This document shows, piece by piece, positions 27,979-36,106 of a DNA stretch of 64,000 bases. The notes under the pieces are model-generated. The model was not told the DNA's origin and ran no database searches. It was given only the letters and a program-made list of their open reading frames with translations. The position numbers and the translations under genes are program-made. Position 1 is the stretch's first letter. Every line of letters begins with the position of its first letter. The DNA lies in the NCBI GenBank assembly GCA_030606285.1, contig JAUWGS010000002.1, forward strand, positions 1-64,000, written 5' to 3'. Source of the DNA: Planctomycetales bacterium. GTDB taxonomy: Bacteria > 4484-113.

Positions 27979-30615
27979 TTACTCGTGAACTATCGGTGTC
28001 ACAAACACCATTATTTCGGTGCGTTCCCGGGTCTTGTGTTTGGACTGGAACAGCTTGCCGAAGAGCGGGAGATCTCCCAGAAGCGGGATCTTCCGCAGGT
28101 TCTCGCGTTCCTTCTCCGAAAGCAGGCCGGCGATGACGAACGTCTCACCGTCCTTCACCCGGATGGTGGCTGTGATTTGCCGCGTTTGCGTTTCCGGTGC
28201 CGACACTCCCGCGCCGATGTCCACGAACTGCAGAAGGGTGGAAACTGATGGATTCACTTCGATAGTGATGTTGTTGTCAATGTCCACTCGCGGCTTGAAC
28301 GAGAGTGTAATGCCCACAGCCTGGAAATCCACCTCAGCCGGAGTGAATGTGCCGGCTGTTTCCGTGGCGGGTCGAGTGATGTAGGGCACAAGGCGGCCCG
28401 CGAAATAGATGGCCTGCGTGCCGTCAATTGCCGAGAGGTTCGGCCGCGAGAGAATTCGAGCATTGCCCGATTCAATCTGGGTTTGCAGGTTCAATAGCAC
28501 CGAATACGGGTCGCGATAGAAGGTCTGGAGCCACAGCCCCATTGCTATGCCGCTGGCCCCTGGAGGGGTTCCCTCCCGCAAGGTTGTGCTAATGGTGTCT
28601 GGCACCTCGAAGCCGAGCTTCTTCAAGCCTTCTTCGGTTACTTCGACGATATTGGTTTCCAGCGTGACGATCTTCGGCTTGCGGTCGATGTCCGCGACCA
28701 CCTGGGCGATGGTCTCCATCTGTTCGGGCGTTTCCGTCACGATCAGTGTGTTGCTCTTGGCAGTAGACACCAGGCTGTCCATCTCGCGGATGTCGCCGGC
28801 ATTCACCCCGCCTTCGCCTTCAGAAAGGAACGTCCCGCCGGTTTTGACGGGCAGCGTCGTCGCTTCACCGTTGTAGACGCCAACGTTCTCCTCGGCAACA
28901 AGGCCGTTATCGATCAGAACCTGCTTTACCGCTTCGGCGTCTGCGTAGTCCAGCTGGAAAGCGCGGGTGATGTACCCTCCCAGGCGGCGGCCAATGTCGT
29001 CGCGAATACCCACGATTATAGTGTTGTGAACCACGCTGTATGACAGGTCGTTTGCTGCGGTAAGAGTTTCCAGGGCTTCCCGCAAAGGTGTGTCACGGAA
29101 GGACAGGGTTACTTTCGAATCGGAGACTGCGTCGTCGATTATCACGTTGAATGACGTCGACGCCACCATAAGGCTTATTGCCTGGTTGAGAGGCCCGTCT
29201 ACCCACTCGAACGTGATCCTCTCACGGTCCATCAGCGGCAGGGTGAGCCACTCCTTCTCCGGAAGCGGCTCGGGCAGGCTCTTCGGACGCTTCACATCCC
29301 ACGGATACGGGTACCCGTGCTGTTTGCGTGTATCCTTTAAAGCAGGCCGATCCTTCGCCGGCGTCCAGCCAGGCCGTTCAGCCTTGGTCTCAGGGGGCAG
29401 CTCGCTGCTCACTGCCAGATCACCTTGAAGCTCGCTTTCCGCTTTCACGTACTGGCCTTCGTCAAGCCGGATAATGGTCTCACCCGGATGCTCCGTCAGG
29501 TTCAGCAGCTGCTCTTCGGTAAGCAATTCAGTAATGGGCGGAGTGTCATTTTCCTCCACCGGTTCCGGCTCGGGAAGTGCTTCAGCAACCATCTCCGATT
29601 CTGGAGGGGTAGGGGTCTCAACGAGCGGCTCAGGTTCAGGGATGACCACAACCACAGGTTCCGGCTCGGGCGCCGCTTCAACGACCGGTTCGGGCTCAGG
29701 AATGACTACAACCACAGGTTCCGGCTCGGGCGCCGCTTCAACAACCGGCTCAGGCTCGGGGATAACCTCTACCACAGGTTCGATTGCCGCCGGTTCAACC
29801 TCGACCTCGGGTTGCGCTTTCTGAGGATGCACGAAGTCCTCGAAGTCGTAGTCGACGGCGGAGGCAGGTTCTTCGGATGGAGCTGGAGCCAGATCAAAGG
29901 AGTAGGGCGCGTTTGGCTCCTCGTCCATCCCCGCGACCTCGCCGCCAGGCGGAAGCTCGTCAATGCCCCGAGGGATGGTGAATGACAGCAGGCCGTCTGT
30001 GTAGAGCGCAGGCTGGGCATCTTTCGCTACGTCGTCTGAGCCGGGCTCAGGAGTGGCTTCAGTGGCGGCCTCGCGCTCTTCCGGCAGGGGCTGAAGCTGA
30101 AGCGGCGTGATCCGGTACGCGCGGTCTACGGAGGCTACTTCCCAGAAGCTGATGGGTGGATCCATGAAGCCGAGGGGCACTGTGAGCACACTCTCCTCGC
30201 CCGCGTCCACGGTGGGAATGACAATAGTCAGCTCATTCCCGATACGGTCGAGTTCGATGCACAGCGGTGTTGCCCGTTCGCCCAGAAGCAGGACCAACCT
30301 TGTGCCCGCGGGCGTGCTTTCGAGTCGGTAGCTGCGTACCCACTCAGCGACATCGTCGGGGAAATCATAGACATACGCAGTGAGCGAGGGCGTGAGGGAG
30401 AAGCCGGGGAAATCCACCAGCATCATCCACTCGGCGTAATCGAGGCTTTCCTCGAACGCCGGCGCAGCGTCAGCTTCAATCGTGAGGACGACCCGCCCGT
30501 CAGGATTTGTGGAGGATATGCCGGTGATCTCGCTCGCCTGCAGCTGTGCGGCGAACAGAACGACCAGCACAATCCAGACAGTTGAGTTACACACTGATTT
30601 CACGACTTGCCTCAT
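27979..30615 (-). CDS. pilQ: Type IV pilus secretin PilQ
   Basis: PilQ forms the outer-membrane channel through which the pilus fibre passes. The 878-residue protein has a signal peptide, an AMIN domain (~35-120) that can bind peptidoglycan, a long Pro/Glu linker with 20-residue repeats (~275-342), an STN domain (~470-540), a secretin N1-type domain, and the secretin domain (~645-878) ending VIAGLLSEKERENLRKIPLL...LPLFGKLFQS and IMVFVTPIV. The ATG at 30615 overlaps the upstream stop as ATGA and has AGGGGAAA before it; a longer in-frame start is not needed. It is the last structural gene of pilM-N-O-P-Q. Confidence 0.95.
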   Translation of the reverse strand: MRQVVKSVCNSTVWIVLVVLFAAQLQASEITGISSTNPDGRVVLTIEADAAPAFEESLDYAEWMMLVDFPGFSLTPSLTAYVYDFPDDVAEWVRSYRLESTPAGTRLVLLLGERATPLCIELDRIGNELTIVIPTVDAGEESVLTVPLGFMDPPISFWEVASVDRAYRITPLQLQPLPEEREAATEATPEPGSDDVAKDAQPALYTDGLLSFTIPRGIDELPPGGEVAGMDEEPNAPYSFDLAPAPSEEPASAVDYDFEDFVHPQKAQPEVEVEPAAIEPVVEVIPEPEPVVEAAPEPEPVVVVIPEPEPVVEAAPEPEPVVVVIPEPEPLVETPTPPESEMVAEALPEPEPVEENDTPPITELLTEEQLLNLTEHPGETIIRLDEGQYVKAESELQGDLAVSSELPPETKAERPGWTPAKDRPALKDTRKQHGYPYPWDVKRPKSLPEPLPEKEWLTLPLMDRERITFEWVDGPLNQAISLMVASTSFNVIIDDAVSDSKVTLSFRDTPLREALETLTAANDLSYSVVHNTIIVGIRDDIGRRLGGYITRAFQLDYADAEAVKQVLIDNGLVAEENVGVYNGEATTLPVKTGGTFLSEGEGGVNAGDIREMDSLVSTAKSNTLIVTETPEQMETIAQVVADIDRKPKIVTLETNIVEVTEEGLKKLGFEVPDTISTTLREGTPPGASGIAMGLWLQTFYRDPYSVLLNLQTQIESGNARILSRPNLSAIDGTQAIYFAGRLVPYITRPATETAGTFTPAEVDFQAVGITLSFKPRVDIDNNITIEVNPSVSTLLQFVDIGAGVSAPETQTRQITATIRVKDGETFVIAGLLSEKERENLRKIPLLGDLPLFGKLFQSKHKTRERTEIMVFVTPIVHE
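29642..29821 (-). repeat. 60-bp tandem repeat inside pilQ
   Basis: Two near-perfect 60-bp units starting at 29642 and 29702, and a third decayed one from 29762, encode PEPEPVVEAAPEPEPVVVVI-type 20-residue repeats. They form the flexible linker between the AMIN and STN parts of PilQ and are likely to vary in number between strains. Confidence 0.85.
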
Positions 30616-31604
30616 AAGGTTTCCCCTGTAGCGAGATGAATGATCTTGTTCGATTTGCGATCGAACATTCTCGCCAGACCATTTTCGGCGCCGATGAATA
30701 CATAGTCGTTTCCGACCAGCCATCCTGGGTGCGCCATTACAGTCATTTCACCGTCTCCACCGCTTACGGTAAACATGGCGGTGGTTGTATCGCCGCTTTG
30801 CGAGATCCCGATGAGCAGCACGGGTTCTCTCGTGCCAAGCGCTTCGCCGGGGAGGGGTAGTAGCGGAATATCCCCCGTTTCGGTTCCTTCAGGCAGGTCG
30901 GGCATGCCCACACTGGTTATGAGCTGCTCACCCGTACCTAAGAGTTCGCGCGGCAGTATTCTGCTTTGTGGAGGCGCAAAAGGACTGCGGCACGGCGAAA
31001 CACGGTTCACAGCGAAGAACCGTGATGCTTTGTAGTCCTTCTCGACCTCTTCATCAATGAAAGCGATTTTCGGAAGCGTCCCCGAGACAGGCGAGGGTTT
31101 CTCTTCCTCTTCGCCTGTGGCAGGAGATGTAGGCTCCTTGGCTTCAGCCGGGGCTTTGCCGGCTTCATCCGGAGCGGGTACCTTAGCTCCCTCTTCAACA
31201 GGGGCCTCAGGCCCTTCCGCTCCCGGCACAGTTTCCTCAACAGCCTCAGCAGCAGGTTCCTCTTCAGCCGTGATGTCAGTCGGCTTTTCTTCAGGTGCTG
31301 GCGCCTCTTCACCCGTATCCACTTGCAGCGGTTCTTCTAGCTCAGTCGCTTCCTCCTGCAGGGCTTCTTCAGCATCCGCGGTCCCGGCTTCAGAAGCTGG
31401 TATCGCTTCCGGACCTTCCTGTGGTTCCGGGCTGGCGGCTTTGGACGGTTGCTGTTCGGCAGAGACGGGAGCCGCCGGCGCCGGCGCGACTTGTGTTCGG
31501 GACCTGCCGTAGAACAATGACCAAACAACCACGGCCACGATCACCAGCACGCCAATCAGCACCAGTGCTGCTATCCTCGTTGTGTTGCGTCGCTCCTTTT
31601 CCAT
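30612..31604 (-). CDS. Pilus assembly protein in the pilP position
   Basis: A 330-residue protein: an N-terminal membrane segment (IAALVLIGVLVIVAVVVWSLFY), a ~130-residue linker of Pro, Ala and Glu, and a C-terminal domain (~185-330) with LPKIAFIDEEVEKDYKASRFFAVNRVSPCRSPF and short beta strands (LLIGISQSGDTTTAMFTVSG, YVFIGAENGLARMF). PilP in other bacteria is a lipoprotein that links PilO to PilQ. Here a membrane helix replaces the lipobox, but gene order and the beta-rich end fit that job. Its stop overlaps the pilQ start. Confidence 0.7.
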   Translation of the reverse strand: MEKERRNTTRIAALVLIGVLVIVAVVVWSLFYGRSRTQVAPAPAAPVSAEQQPSKAASPEPQEGPEAIPASEAGTADAEEALQEEATELEEPLQVDTGEEAPAPEEKPTDITAEEEPAAEAVEETVPGAEGPEAPVEEGAKVPAPDEAGKAPAEAKEPTSPATGEEEEKPSPVSGTLPKIAFIDEEVEKDYKASRFFAVNRVSPCRSPFAPPQSRILPRELLGTGEQLITSVGMPDLPEGTETGDIPLLPLPGEALGTREPVLLIGISQSGDTTTAMFTVSGGDGEMTVMAHPGWLVGNDYVFIGAENGLARMFDRKSNKIIHLATGETL

Positions 31605-31622
31605 ATCTGCACCCCTGGCGGG

Positions 31623-32417
31623 CTATTCGGTGGATTCCTCCGTTTCTTCTGTTCCAACGGGTGCTTCTGCGGGAACACGCGCGACCTTTATGAGCTCCTT
31701 TTCCTCTTCAGCGACTTGTTCCCCAAGCTTCGTTGGCAGGACTCTTTCGAGGCTCCGCCTTAGTTCATCAAACCTCTCAGCAATGTCAACTTTCAAGGTT
31801 GTGTAGTAGAGCCGGCCTTCCAGCTCAAAGCCTATGGCCTTCTTCTCAGCGAAGATCACCTCGCCTCCTCCGCGCTCGGGCGCAGTGATCTTGTTGATGA
31901 GGAAGAAACGGCTAGAGCGCTTGAGGTTCTCCATGAAGGCCAGCACGTTCTGGAAGCCCCCGCGTACGGTCAGACGGGTCTCGATGACCATGGTATTGTT
32001 GATGGTCTCTTCGTCCAGCTCCTTCTGCAAAGCTGCGAGTGACTCCTTGGTCAAGGTCGACGATGTAAGCTCTTTGGGGACATTCATATCCAGAATGAGC
32101 ACCTCGCAGTCGGCCTCGTCCACGTTCTTTTGGAGAAACGTGACAAGTTCCTTCTGTGAGGGATTATTCGGAAGAAGCTTGACCAGCTTCTGGCTTTCGC
32201 TCAGCATCTGTCCGCTGCGGTCGCTGATACTGGGCAGTTCTTCCCGTTTCGCGGCCATTGTCTTTGCTTTTTGGACAAGGGCATCCCGTTGGGTCTCTAG
32301 TTCCCCTGCCTTTTGGCTCGTGACGTAGAGGGCCACTGCGAGGAAAGCCAATACGAACAAGACAACGATGATGGTGTTGATCCAAACGAGTCTCACCATT
32401 CCTGTGCGTTCCCTCAT
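31623..32417 (-). CDS. pilO: Type IV pilus inner-membrane protein PilO
   Basis: A 264-residue protein with one membrane helix (TIIVVLFVLAFLAVALYV), a coiled-coil stretch (ELETQRDALVQKAKTMAAKREEL) and a ferredoxin-like C-terminal domain (VRGGFQNVLAFMENLKRSSRFFLINKI, the typical G-x-y-x-x-L-x-F-x-x-x-L-E-x-x-x-R-x-x). PilO pairs with PilN to form the alignment complex between PilM and PilP/PilQ. It overlaps pilN by 4 bp. Confidence 0.88.
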   Translation of the reverse strand: MRERTGMVRLVWINTIIVVLFVLAFLAVALYVTSQKAGELETQRDALVQKAKTMAAKREELPSISDRSGQMLSESQKLVKLLPNNPSQKELVTFLQKNVDEADCEVLILDMNVPKELTSSTLTKESLAALQKELDEETINNTMVIETRLTVRGGFQNVLAFMENLKRSSRFFLINKITAPERGGGEVIFAEKKAIGFELEGRLYYTTLKVDIAERFDELRRSLERVLPTKLGEQVAEEEKELIKVARVPAEAPVGTEETEESTE

Positions 32418-33115
32418 TTGGCCTCACCACCTTCTGGTTCAGGCACTGCCACTCGCACGCTAATCTCGAACCAGCGAACGACACCATCCTCTTCTTCCTC
32501 CAGTTCGCTTCCCAATAGGTACGGCTCGTTGAAGTATGGGTCGTCTTGGAGGTTCTTGATGAGAGTTGAGATTGGAAGAAGGGAATAGCCATTGACCATC
32601 CCCTGCAACGTGATCTCACCGGTGTGCAGCGGTGGGCCTGGCGCAGGCGGAGCCGGTTTCGAGGGTGCACCTTCCACAGTCTCCTCGGTTTCTCCGGTTT
32701 TCGCAGGCGCAGGCTTCTTCTTAGCGGCAGGAGCCTCGGTCACAACATCGCTTTTGATTTCCGTGAGCCAGATTCCATCAGCCAGGTTGGGCTCTAAATG
32801 GTACAGGAACAGGGGCCAGTCCACGTAGTGCTTCTCAAGATGCACGAAGAGCCGCTTGAGGTCCTCCAGGGACTTCACGGACTCTTCGGCCTGATCATAG
32901 GCCTGTGCGAATGGCTGCAGGCGGGTGATTTCCGCCTGAACCTCATCGATTTCGATTTCGAGGCCTTTGATGCGGTCAAGGCATGCGAGTCCTACGTAGA
33001 GGACGAGAAAGATGGAGAGCGTGTACAGAAGAGCCAGATAAATCGGGTGCCAGCGAATCGCCGGCTGCGGTAGGAACTCCGGCGGCAGAAGGTTTATGTC
33101 TAATCGTCTTTCCAT
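32414..33115 (-). CDS. pilN: Type IV pilus inner-membrane protein PilN
   Basis: A 233-residue protein starting MERRLDINLLPPEFLPQP; the INLLP motif is the docking sequence that PilN inserts into PilM. A membrane helix (ALLYTLSIFLVLYVGLACL), a coiled coil and a C-terminal alpha/beta domain (WLTEIKSD..., LHTGEITLQGMVNGYSLLPISTLIKNL) follow. A Pro/Ala/Lys insert (~125-170) interrupts the last domain. Overlap with pilO and a 4-bp gap to pilM confirm the operon. Confidence 0.9.
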   Translation of the reverse strand: MERRLDINLLPPEFLPQPAIRWHPIYLALLYTLSIFLVLYVGLACLDRIKGLEIEIDEVQAEITRLQPFAQAYDQAEESVKSLEDLKRLFVHLEKHYVDWPLFLYHLEPNLADGIWLTEIKSDVVTEAPAAKKKPAPAKTGETEETVEGAPSKPAPPAPGPPLHTGEITLQGMVNGYSLLPISTLIKNLQDDPYFNEPYLLGSELEEEEDGVVRWFEISVRVAVPEPEGGEAK

Positions 33116-33119
33116 ACGA

Positions 33120-34175
33120 TTACGTCAGGGATTCCAGAGCCAGCCCCAGCGCAGTGCTGAACTGAGGCATTGTCATGGACTCCTCTACCTCCGGTGTAAA
33201 AGTGAATGCCCTTTTGAGTTCCGACAGAGGATTGGCCAGCTTCACCTCTTGTTCCATGTCCTTCTCGATGAAGGCTGCAAGGTTCCGCGGCCAGACTCCT
33301 GTGCCGCAAAGCACAAGCTCGTCGTAGCTGTAATCGAGCATCTGCATCTGGCTTTTGTAGAAGGAGAGCGTACGCTCCACCTCCGACAGAACCATTTCCA
33401 CAAGCGGTTTCGCGAGGTCGGCGTGCTCTTCCGGCAGCTTGTAGTCATCCTGTTTGTAGCCGCCGATAGACTCTGTTTCCTCTTGTGTTTCAACCGCGCC
33501 GCTCAGCGTGTACTTCAGTTCAGCAAGACCCGCTGTTATGCGGCGAATGAATGCCAGGTTGCCCTTGTCAAACAGGATCACGTCGCCTCCGGCCTGCTCC
33601 AGATGCACCACGACGGCGTTTCGGTTGAGCAACCTCTCACTGGTCATGTGCAGCGCTGAGATGTTGGCGATTACCGGCAGGTCGATCCGCACCAGCGGTA
33701 GGCGCGCGGCTTCGACAGCTTCGATATACGGATATAGCGCGTTCTTGGGCACGATTGCAACAAGAATGCTGTACTTCGTCTGCCCCTCTTCGCCTTCGAC
33801 CTCGCCCAGGATGGTGTAGTCAATCGTGAATTCTTCGATGCTTTCTTCCATCACCTGGTCGAACTCGAACCGAATCGTGTTGGCCAGCTCGTCGTCCGGC
33901 ATGACGGGCATGGTTAGCAGGCGGAGAATGCTCTTTCGCTCCTGGAAGGCGACGGCAGCCATGTAATGCTTCAGGTTCGCAGACTGCAGGAAGTCCCGGA
34001 GCGAGATGGCCACTTCCTGTGGTTCGAAGTGAGTGGGGTCATCCTCCGGTGTGGGCAGGATGATACTCTGCATCGCAGTCACGCTGAACTTATTGGCTGT
34101 GCCGGCGACGGCCACGGCTCTTACGTGTCCGGGCAAGAAGTCCAGCCCCAGTACTCTGTGTGCCTTTACGGTCAC
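33120..34175 (-). CDS. pilM: Type IV pilus assembly ATPase-fold protein PilM
   Basis: PilM is an actin-like cytoplasmic protein that binds ATP and the PilN tail. The 351 residues show the FtsA-like phosphate motifs: VLGLDFLPGHVRAVAV at the start, VVHLEQAGGDVILFDKGNLAFIRRI in the middle and LVLCGTGVWPRNLAAFIEKDM near the end, with VAFQERKSILRLLTMPVMPDDELANTIRFE typical of PilM. The start is a GTG. It begins the pilMNO(P)Q operon; a strong hairpin separates it from pilA. Confidence 0.92.
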   Translation of the reverse strand: MTVKAHRVLGLDFLPGHVRAVAVAGTANKFSVTAMQSIILPTPEDDPTHFEPQEVAISLRDFLQSANLKHYMAAVAFQERKSILRLLTMPVMPDDELANTIRFEFDQVMEESIEEFTIDYTILGEVEGEEGQTKYSILVAIVPKNALYPYIEAVEAARLPLVRIDLPVIANISALHMTSERLLNRNAVVVHLEQAGGDVILFDKGNLAFIRRITAGLAELKYTLSGAVETQEETESIGGYKQDDYKLPEEHADLAKPLVEMVLSEVERTLSFYKSQMQMLDYSYDELVLCGTGVWPRNLAAFIEKDMEQEVKLANPLSELKRAFTFTPEVEESMTMPQFSTALGLALESLT

Positions 34176-34205
34176 TTCTTGTTTCCGCTCCCCTTAAAAT
34201 GATAG

Positions 34206-34253
34206 GCGGGCCGATAGGAGGCCAGATATCTACCCTTCCTCCTATCAGCCCGC
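34206..34253 (-). terminator. Long hairpin between pilA and pilM
   Basis: A 16-bp stem with one G-U pair (arms 34206-34221 and 34238-34253) and a 16-nt loop, followed on the minus strand by CTATCATTTT. It lies after pilA and just before the pilM ribosome binding site. It could be a leaky terminator or a processing site that keeps pilin mRNA levels above those of the assembly genes. Confidence 0.6.
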
Positions 34254-34317
34254 TAGAATGCGATTTTCAGGTTTTCAGCTCAACCGGTATGCTCTAGGCA
34301 ACCGGATCAGACAGTCG

Positions 34318-34719
34318 TTAGGTCTCCGTGATGTACCCGGTCTCTGTGATGGTGTAAATGGTACCGCCGATGTTAGCCGGGAGTGTTGCGGTTGCTATGA
34401 ACCCCTGGTCTACGTCAGTAAGGCCACCGTCAGCGTAGGCTACGCCCTCCTCCGTAAAGCCGCCACCAGAGAACCGGTCGTCGAGGAAGCCGTCGGTATT
34501 TAGCGTAATCCAGTCGGTGTACGCGCCCTCCCTTGCGTAGTATGCAGACTGAGCCGAGTGAATGTTCCGGAGCATGCCCTGAGCCTTGTTATCCAGCGCA
34601 GCTCCCCTTGAGGCCAGGAGCGTCGGCACCGCGATAGCTGCGATGATCCCGATGATCGCCACAACGATCAGGAGCTCGATGAGCGTGAAACCTTTACGTT
34701 CCTTTATTCGCTTCAACAT
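34318..34719 (-). CDS. pilA: Type IV major pilin PilA
   Basis: A 133-residue prepilin: the leader MLKRIKERKG is cut before FTLIELLIVVAIIGIIAAIA, with Glu5 of the mature N-terminus present. The hydrophobic helix is followed by RNIHSAQSAYYAREGAYTDW, as in pilins and GspG. It has no C-terminal cysteine pair. GGGGGTGA precedes the ATG. It lies between pilC and pilM and is the best candidate for the fibre subunit; a pseudopilin role is the alternative. Confidence 0.92.
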   Translation of the reverse strand: MLKRIKERKGFTLIELLIVVAIIGIIAAIAVPTLLASRGAALDNKAQGMLRNIHSAQSAYYAREGAYTDWITLNTDGFLDDRFSGGGFTEEGVAYADGGLTDVDQGFIATATLPANIGGTIYTITETGYITET

Positions 34720-34871
34720 TTGTTTTCACCCCCTTTTTCGCAAGTGAACTGCGTCCTTTATACTATCAACAATTTCCCTGTTTCGCAAACCAAGTTGTAT
34801 TATACCGTAAATCCCTTCATCCTGCATCCAACTCAATGAATAGCCCATTGCAAGCTCGCCGTCTGGATGAC

Positions 34872-36104
34872 TTATGTCATCTTCTGAACCTGCTTGATCA
34901 TCTCGAAGAGCGGCAGGAACATAGAAATCACGATGAAACCGACTACGGCGCCCATCACGGAGATCATTATCGGCTCGAGCAGGCTGGTGAGCGCCTTGAC
35001 CGTGGAGTCAACCTCGGCGTCGTAAAAGTCGGCGACCTTTGAGAGCATGCTGTCCAGGTCGCCAGACTCCTCCCCGACGGCGATCATTGCCGGGACCATC
35101 GGGGGGAAGAGCTTGCTGGCTTCCATCGGATCGGCGATGCTTTCCCCTTCCTTGACGGATTCCCTGATTCGTCTTATGGCTGTCTCGAAGACGACGTTCC
35201 CTGCGGCTTCGTCCACAATCTCCAGCGCTCGAAGAATCGGGATGCCGTTTGCCAGCATTGTGGCCAGGTTGCGCGTGAAGCGGGCAACAATCACCTTCTG
35301 AGTGAGCTGACCGAACACGGGCATCCTCAGCTTCAACCGGTCAAGCACGAGACGTCCACCGGTTGTATTGTTAATAAGCCTGACGGCAATGGGGAGTCCA
35401 AAGTAGATCAGAAGAATCGCCCACCAGTAGCTCTTCATGAATGACGCGGCGCCGATAAGGCCGCGTGTCATCGCCGGAAGCTGGCCGCCCAAAGAGCTGA
35501 ACATCTCAGCGAAGGTCGGGACGACGAAGATCATTATCACGGTCAGGATGATCAGTGCCGCAACCGCTATAGCTTGGGGGTACTTCATGCCCGCAGCGAC
35601 CTGGTTGCGCAGGCTGAGCTCCTTCTCCAGGGAATCCGCCAGCCGCGAGAGCACCGTGTCCAGCGCGCCCGACTCCTCGCTCGCTCGGACGAGCGAGATG
35701 TACAGGCGGGGGAACGCGTCCGGGTGCTTGCCCATCGCCTGAGCCAGAGTCTGGCCCTCGGACACGTCATCGTGGATTCTCGAGATAATGCTTTGGAAAG
35801 CAGGATTTGCAGTCTGGCGCGAGAGTATTTTCAGGCATCGCAGGACGTCAATGCCCGAGTCGATCATCGCTGAGAACTGCTTGCTGAACACGGCGAGGTC
35901 CTTGAGTGACACCTTCTTAACCAGGATTCCGCCTGCGCCGAAGCCCTTGCCGAGCGAAAGCGGCTTGCGTTTTTCTGAGATGGTGGCAACCATGAGGCCG
36001 GACTCGCGCAGCTTGTTGACTGCCACCCGGCGGTCGGCTGCTTCTATTTTGCCTTGAACCTTCTTGCCGGTTCTATCCCGCGCAATGTAAGAGAAATAAC
36101 CCAT
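34872..36104 (-). CDS. pilC: Type IV pilus inner-membrane platform protein PilC
   Basis: PilC/GspF anchors the extension and retraction motors. The 410-residue protein has the two GspF repeats (~70-195 and ~275-400: LAVFSKQFSAMIDSGIDVLRCL and VARFTRNLATMLANGIPILRAL), each followed by a membrane segment, and a third membrane helix near the C-terminus (LLEPIMISVMGAVVGFIVISM). The N-terminus MGYFSYIARDRTGKKVQGKI is typical. It lies directly after pilT, with 2 bp between. Confidence 0.95.
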   Translation of the reverse strand: MGYFSYIARDRTGKKVQGKIEAADRRVAVNKLRESGLMVATISEKRKPLSLGKGFGAGGILVKKVSLKDLAVFSKQFSAMIDSGIDVLRCLKILSRQTANPAFQSIISRIHDDVSEGQTLAQAMGKHPDAFPRLYISLVRASEESGALDTVLSRLADSLEKELSLRNQVAAGMKYPQAIAVAALIILTVIMIFVVPTFAEMFSSLGGQLPAMTRGLIGAASFMKSYWWAILLIYFGLPIAVRLINNTTGGRLVLDRLKLRMPVFGQLTQKVIVARFTRNLATMLANGIPILRALEIVDEAAGNVVFETAIRRIRESVKEGESIADPMEASKLFPPMVPAMIAVGEESGDLDSMLSKVADFYDAEVDSTVKALTSLLEPIMISVMGAVVGFIVISMFLPLFEMIKQVQKMT

Positions 36105-36106
36105 AA

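Noticed and set aside
29600-29821. CRISPR-like regular repeats
   Set aside because: The repeats are contiguous, in frame and translate to Pro/Glu linkers of PilQ; no spacers.
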